A stretch of DNA of 20,035 nt from CAZVWH01 sp964631175. Its GTDB lineage: Bacteria; Planctomycetota; Phycisphaerae; Sedimentisphaerales; Anaerobacaceae. Of the stretch, positions 19,524 to 20,035 are shown in pieces. The stretch covers positions 1-20,035 of the forward strand of contig CAZVWH010000052.1 in the NCBI GenBank assembly GCA_964631175.1, read 5' to 3'. The notes under the pieces were generated by a model. The model was not told the DNA's origin, searched no databases, and saw only the letters and a program-made list of their open reading frames with translations. Position 1 is the first letter of the stretch. Each line of letters starts with the position of its first letter. The position numbers were made by a program, and so were the translations under genes.

Positions 19524-20035
19524 ATGGCAACAAAGGTAGCGATTAACGGGTTCGGCAGAATAGGTAGAGCGGTAGCCAGGTTGATTATGCAAAGAAAAGG
19601 CGACCTTGAATTGGTGGCTGTCAACGACCTCTCAAATGCCAAGAGTCTTGCGCATCTTTTCAAATACGATACGGTGATGGGAAAATGGGACGGGACTGTT
19701 GAGGTAAAGGACGGCAAGTTAATTATAAACGGCAGGCAGATAGATGTATTAGCAATCAAGAATCCGGCTGAGCTGCCCTGGAAGGATATGGGTGTCAAGG
19801 TTGTTCTGGAATCGACGGGCATATTTCGCACCGCTGAATCATCCAAAGGCGGCTATGCAGACCATCTCAAAGCTGGCGCCAGCAAAGTTGTCCTTAGTGT
19901 CCCGGCAAAGGATGACATCGAAGCGACTATCGTTTTAGGCGTTAATGGTGAAAAGTTGACCAAAGACGTCAAGTGTGTCTCGAATGCAAGCTGCACGACT
20001 AACTGTCTTGCGCCTGTGGCTAAGGTTCTCAACGA
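19524..20035 (+). CDS. gapA: Type I glyceraldehyde-3-phosphate dehydrogenase, 5' part
   Basis: GAPDH oxidises glyceraldehyde 3-phosphate to 1,3-bisphosphoglycerate with NAD+ in glycolysis, and runs in reverse in gluconeogenesis. The first 170 residues are present; the window ends before the stop (the family has about 335). Seen: VAINGFGRIGRAVARLI (5-21, dinucleotide-binding loop), VAVNDL (31-36), HLFKYDTVMGKWDG (44-57), STGIF (97-101) and the active-site SNASCTTNC with catalytic Cys157. An aaggag site at 19510-19515 supports the ATG. It looks like an ordinary core gene, with base composition unlike the AT-rich R-M cassette beside it, which marks one edge of that cassette. Confidence 0.97.
   Translation, partial: MATKVAINGFGRIGRAVARLIMQRKGDLELVAVNDLSNAKSLAHLFKYDTVMGKWDGTVEVKDGKLIINGRQIDVLAIKNPAELPWKDMGVKVVLESTGIFRTAESSKGGYADHLKAGASKVVLSVPAKDDIEATIVLGVNGEKLTKDVKCVSNASCTTNCLAPVAKVLN

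Overview
The window looks like a piece of a free-living bacterial chromosome of moderate GC, most likely from the Planctomycetota, class Phycisphaerae. This is inferred from gene style: a small ECF sigma factor followed by a membrane-anchored partner with a long N-terminal cytoplasmic tail, a secreted PHP-type protein with dockerin-like calcium-loop motifs, a secreted GH51 arabinofuranosidase, and DUF6941 and DUF6485 proteins. No 16S gene or species marker is present, so the lineage is tentative. Many intergenic palindromes of one style suggest a repeat-rich genome.

Left part (1-6000). A truncated transposase is joined inside the coding frame to the last 76 codons of an ornithine carbamoyltransferase gene. 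Then come tRNA-Thr(TGT) and tRNA-Arg(TCT), a secreted GH51 alpha-L-arabinofuranosidase with a strong terminator, and a small Cys-rich DUF6485 protein. On the minus strand lies a sigma / membrane-protein operon.

Middle (6000-11900). An AT-rich two-gene operon encodes a ComF-like phosphoribosyltransferase and a SLOG/DprA-like nucleotide-binding protein overlapping by 4 bp. On the minus strand an HD-domain protein overlaps purC, and purC carries an in-frame palindromic insertion. A small cupin, a DUF6941 protein with a clear sigma-70 promoter, a phospholipid-methyltransferase-like protein and a small protein with a SeqA-like N-terminus follow.

Right part (11950-20035). The minus strand carries topA, a secreted PHP-family protein, rdgB, and a Type II restriction-modification cassette. 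The cassette order is N4-cytosine methyltransferase with a C-terminal staphylococcal-nuclease-like domain, a Cys-rich small protein, an MjaI-family endonuclease, then rdgB, all overlapping or closely spaced and probably read from one promoter at 19333-19360. The 5' end of gapA begins on the plus strand at 19524 and runs off the window.

Most notable: (1) the CTAG-type R-M operon with a methyltransferase/nuclease-fold fusion and an uncharacterised Cys-rich middle gene, in a window with only four CTAG sites by eye, all between 15.9 and 17.9 kb; (2) the phosphoribosyltransferase-SLOG pair, a possible nucleotide-signalling or defence module; (3) a family of terminator-like palindromes, one of them translated inside purC and two overlapping the stop codons of topA and rdgB.
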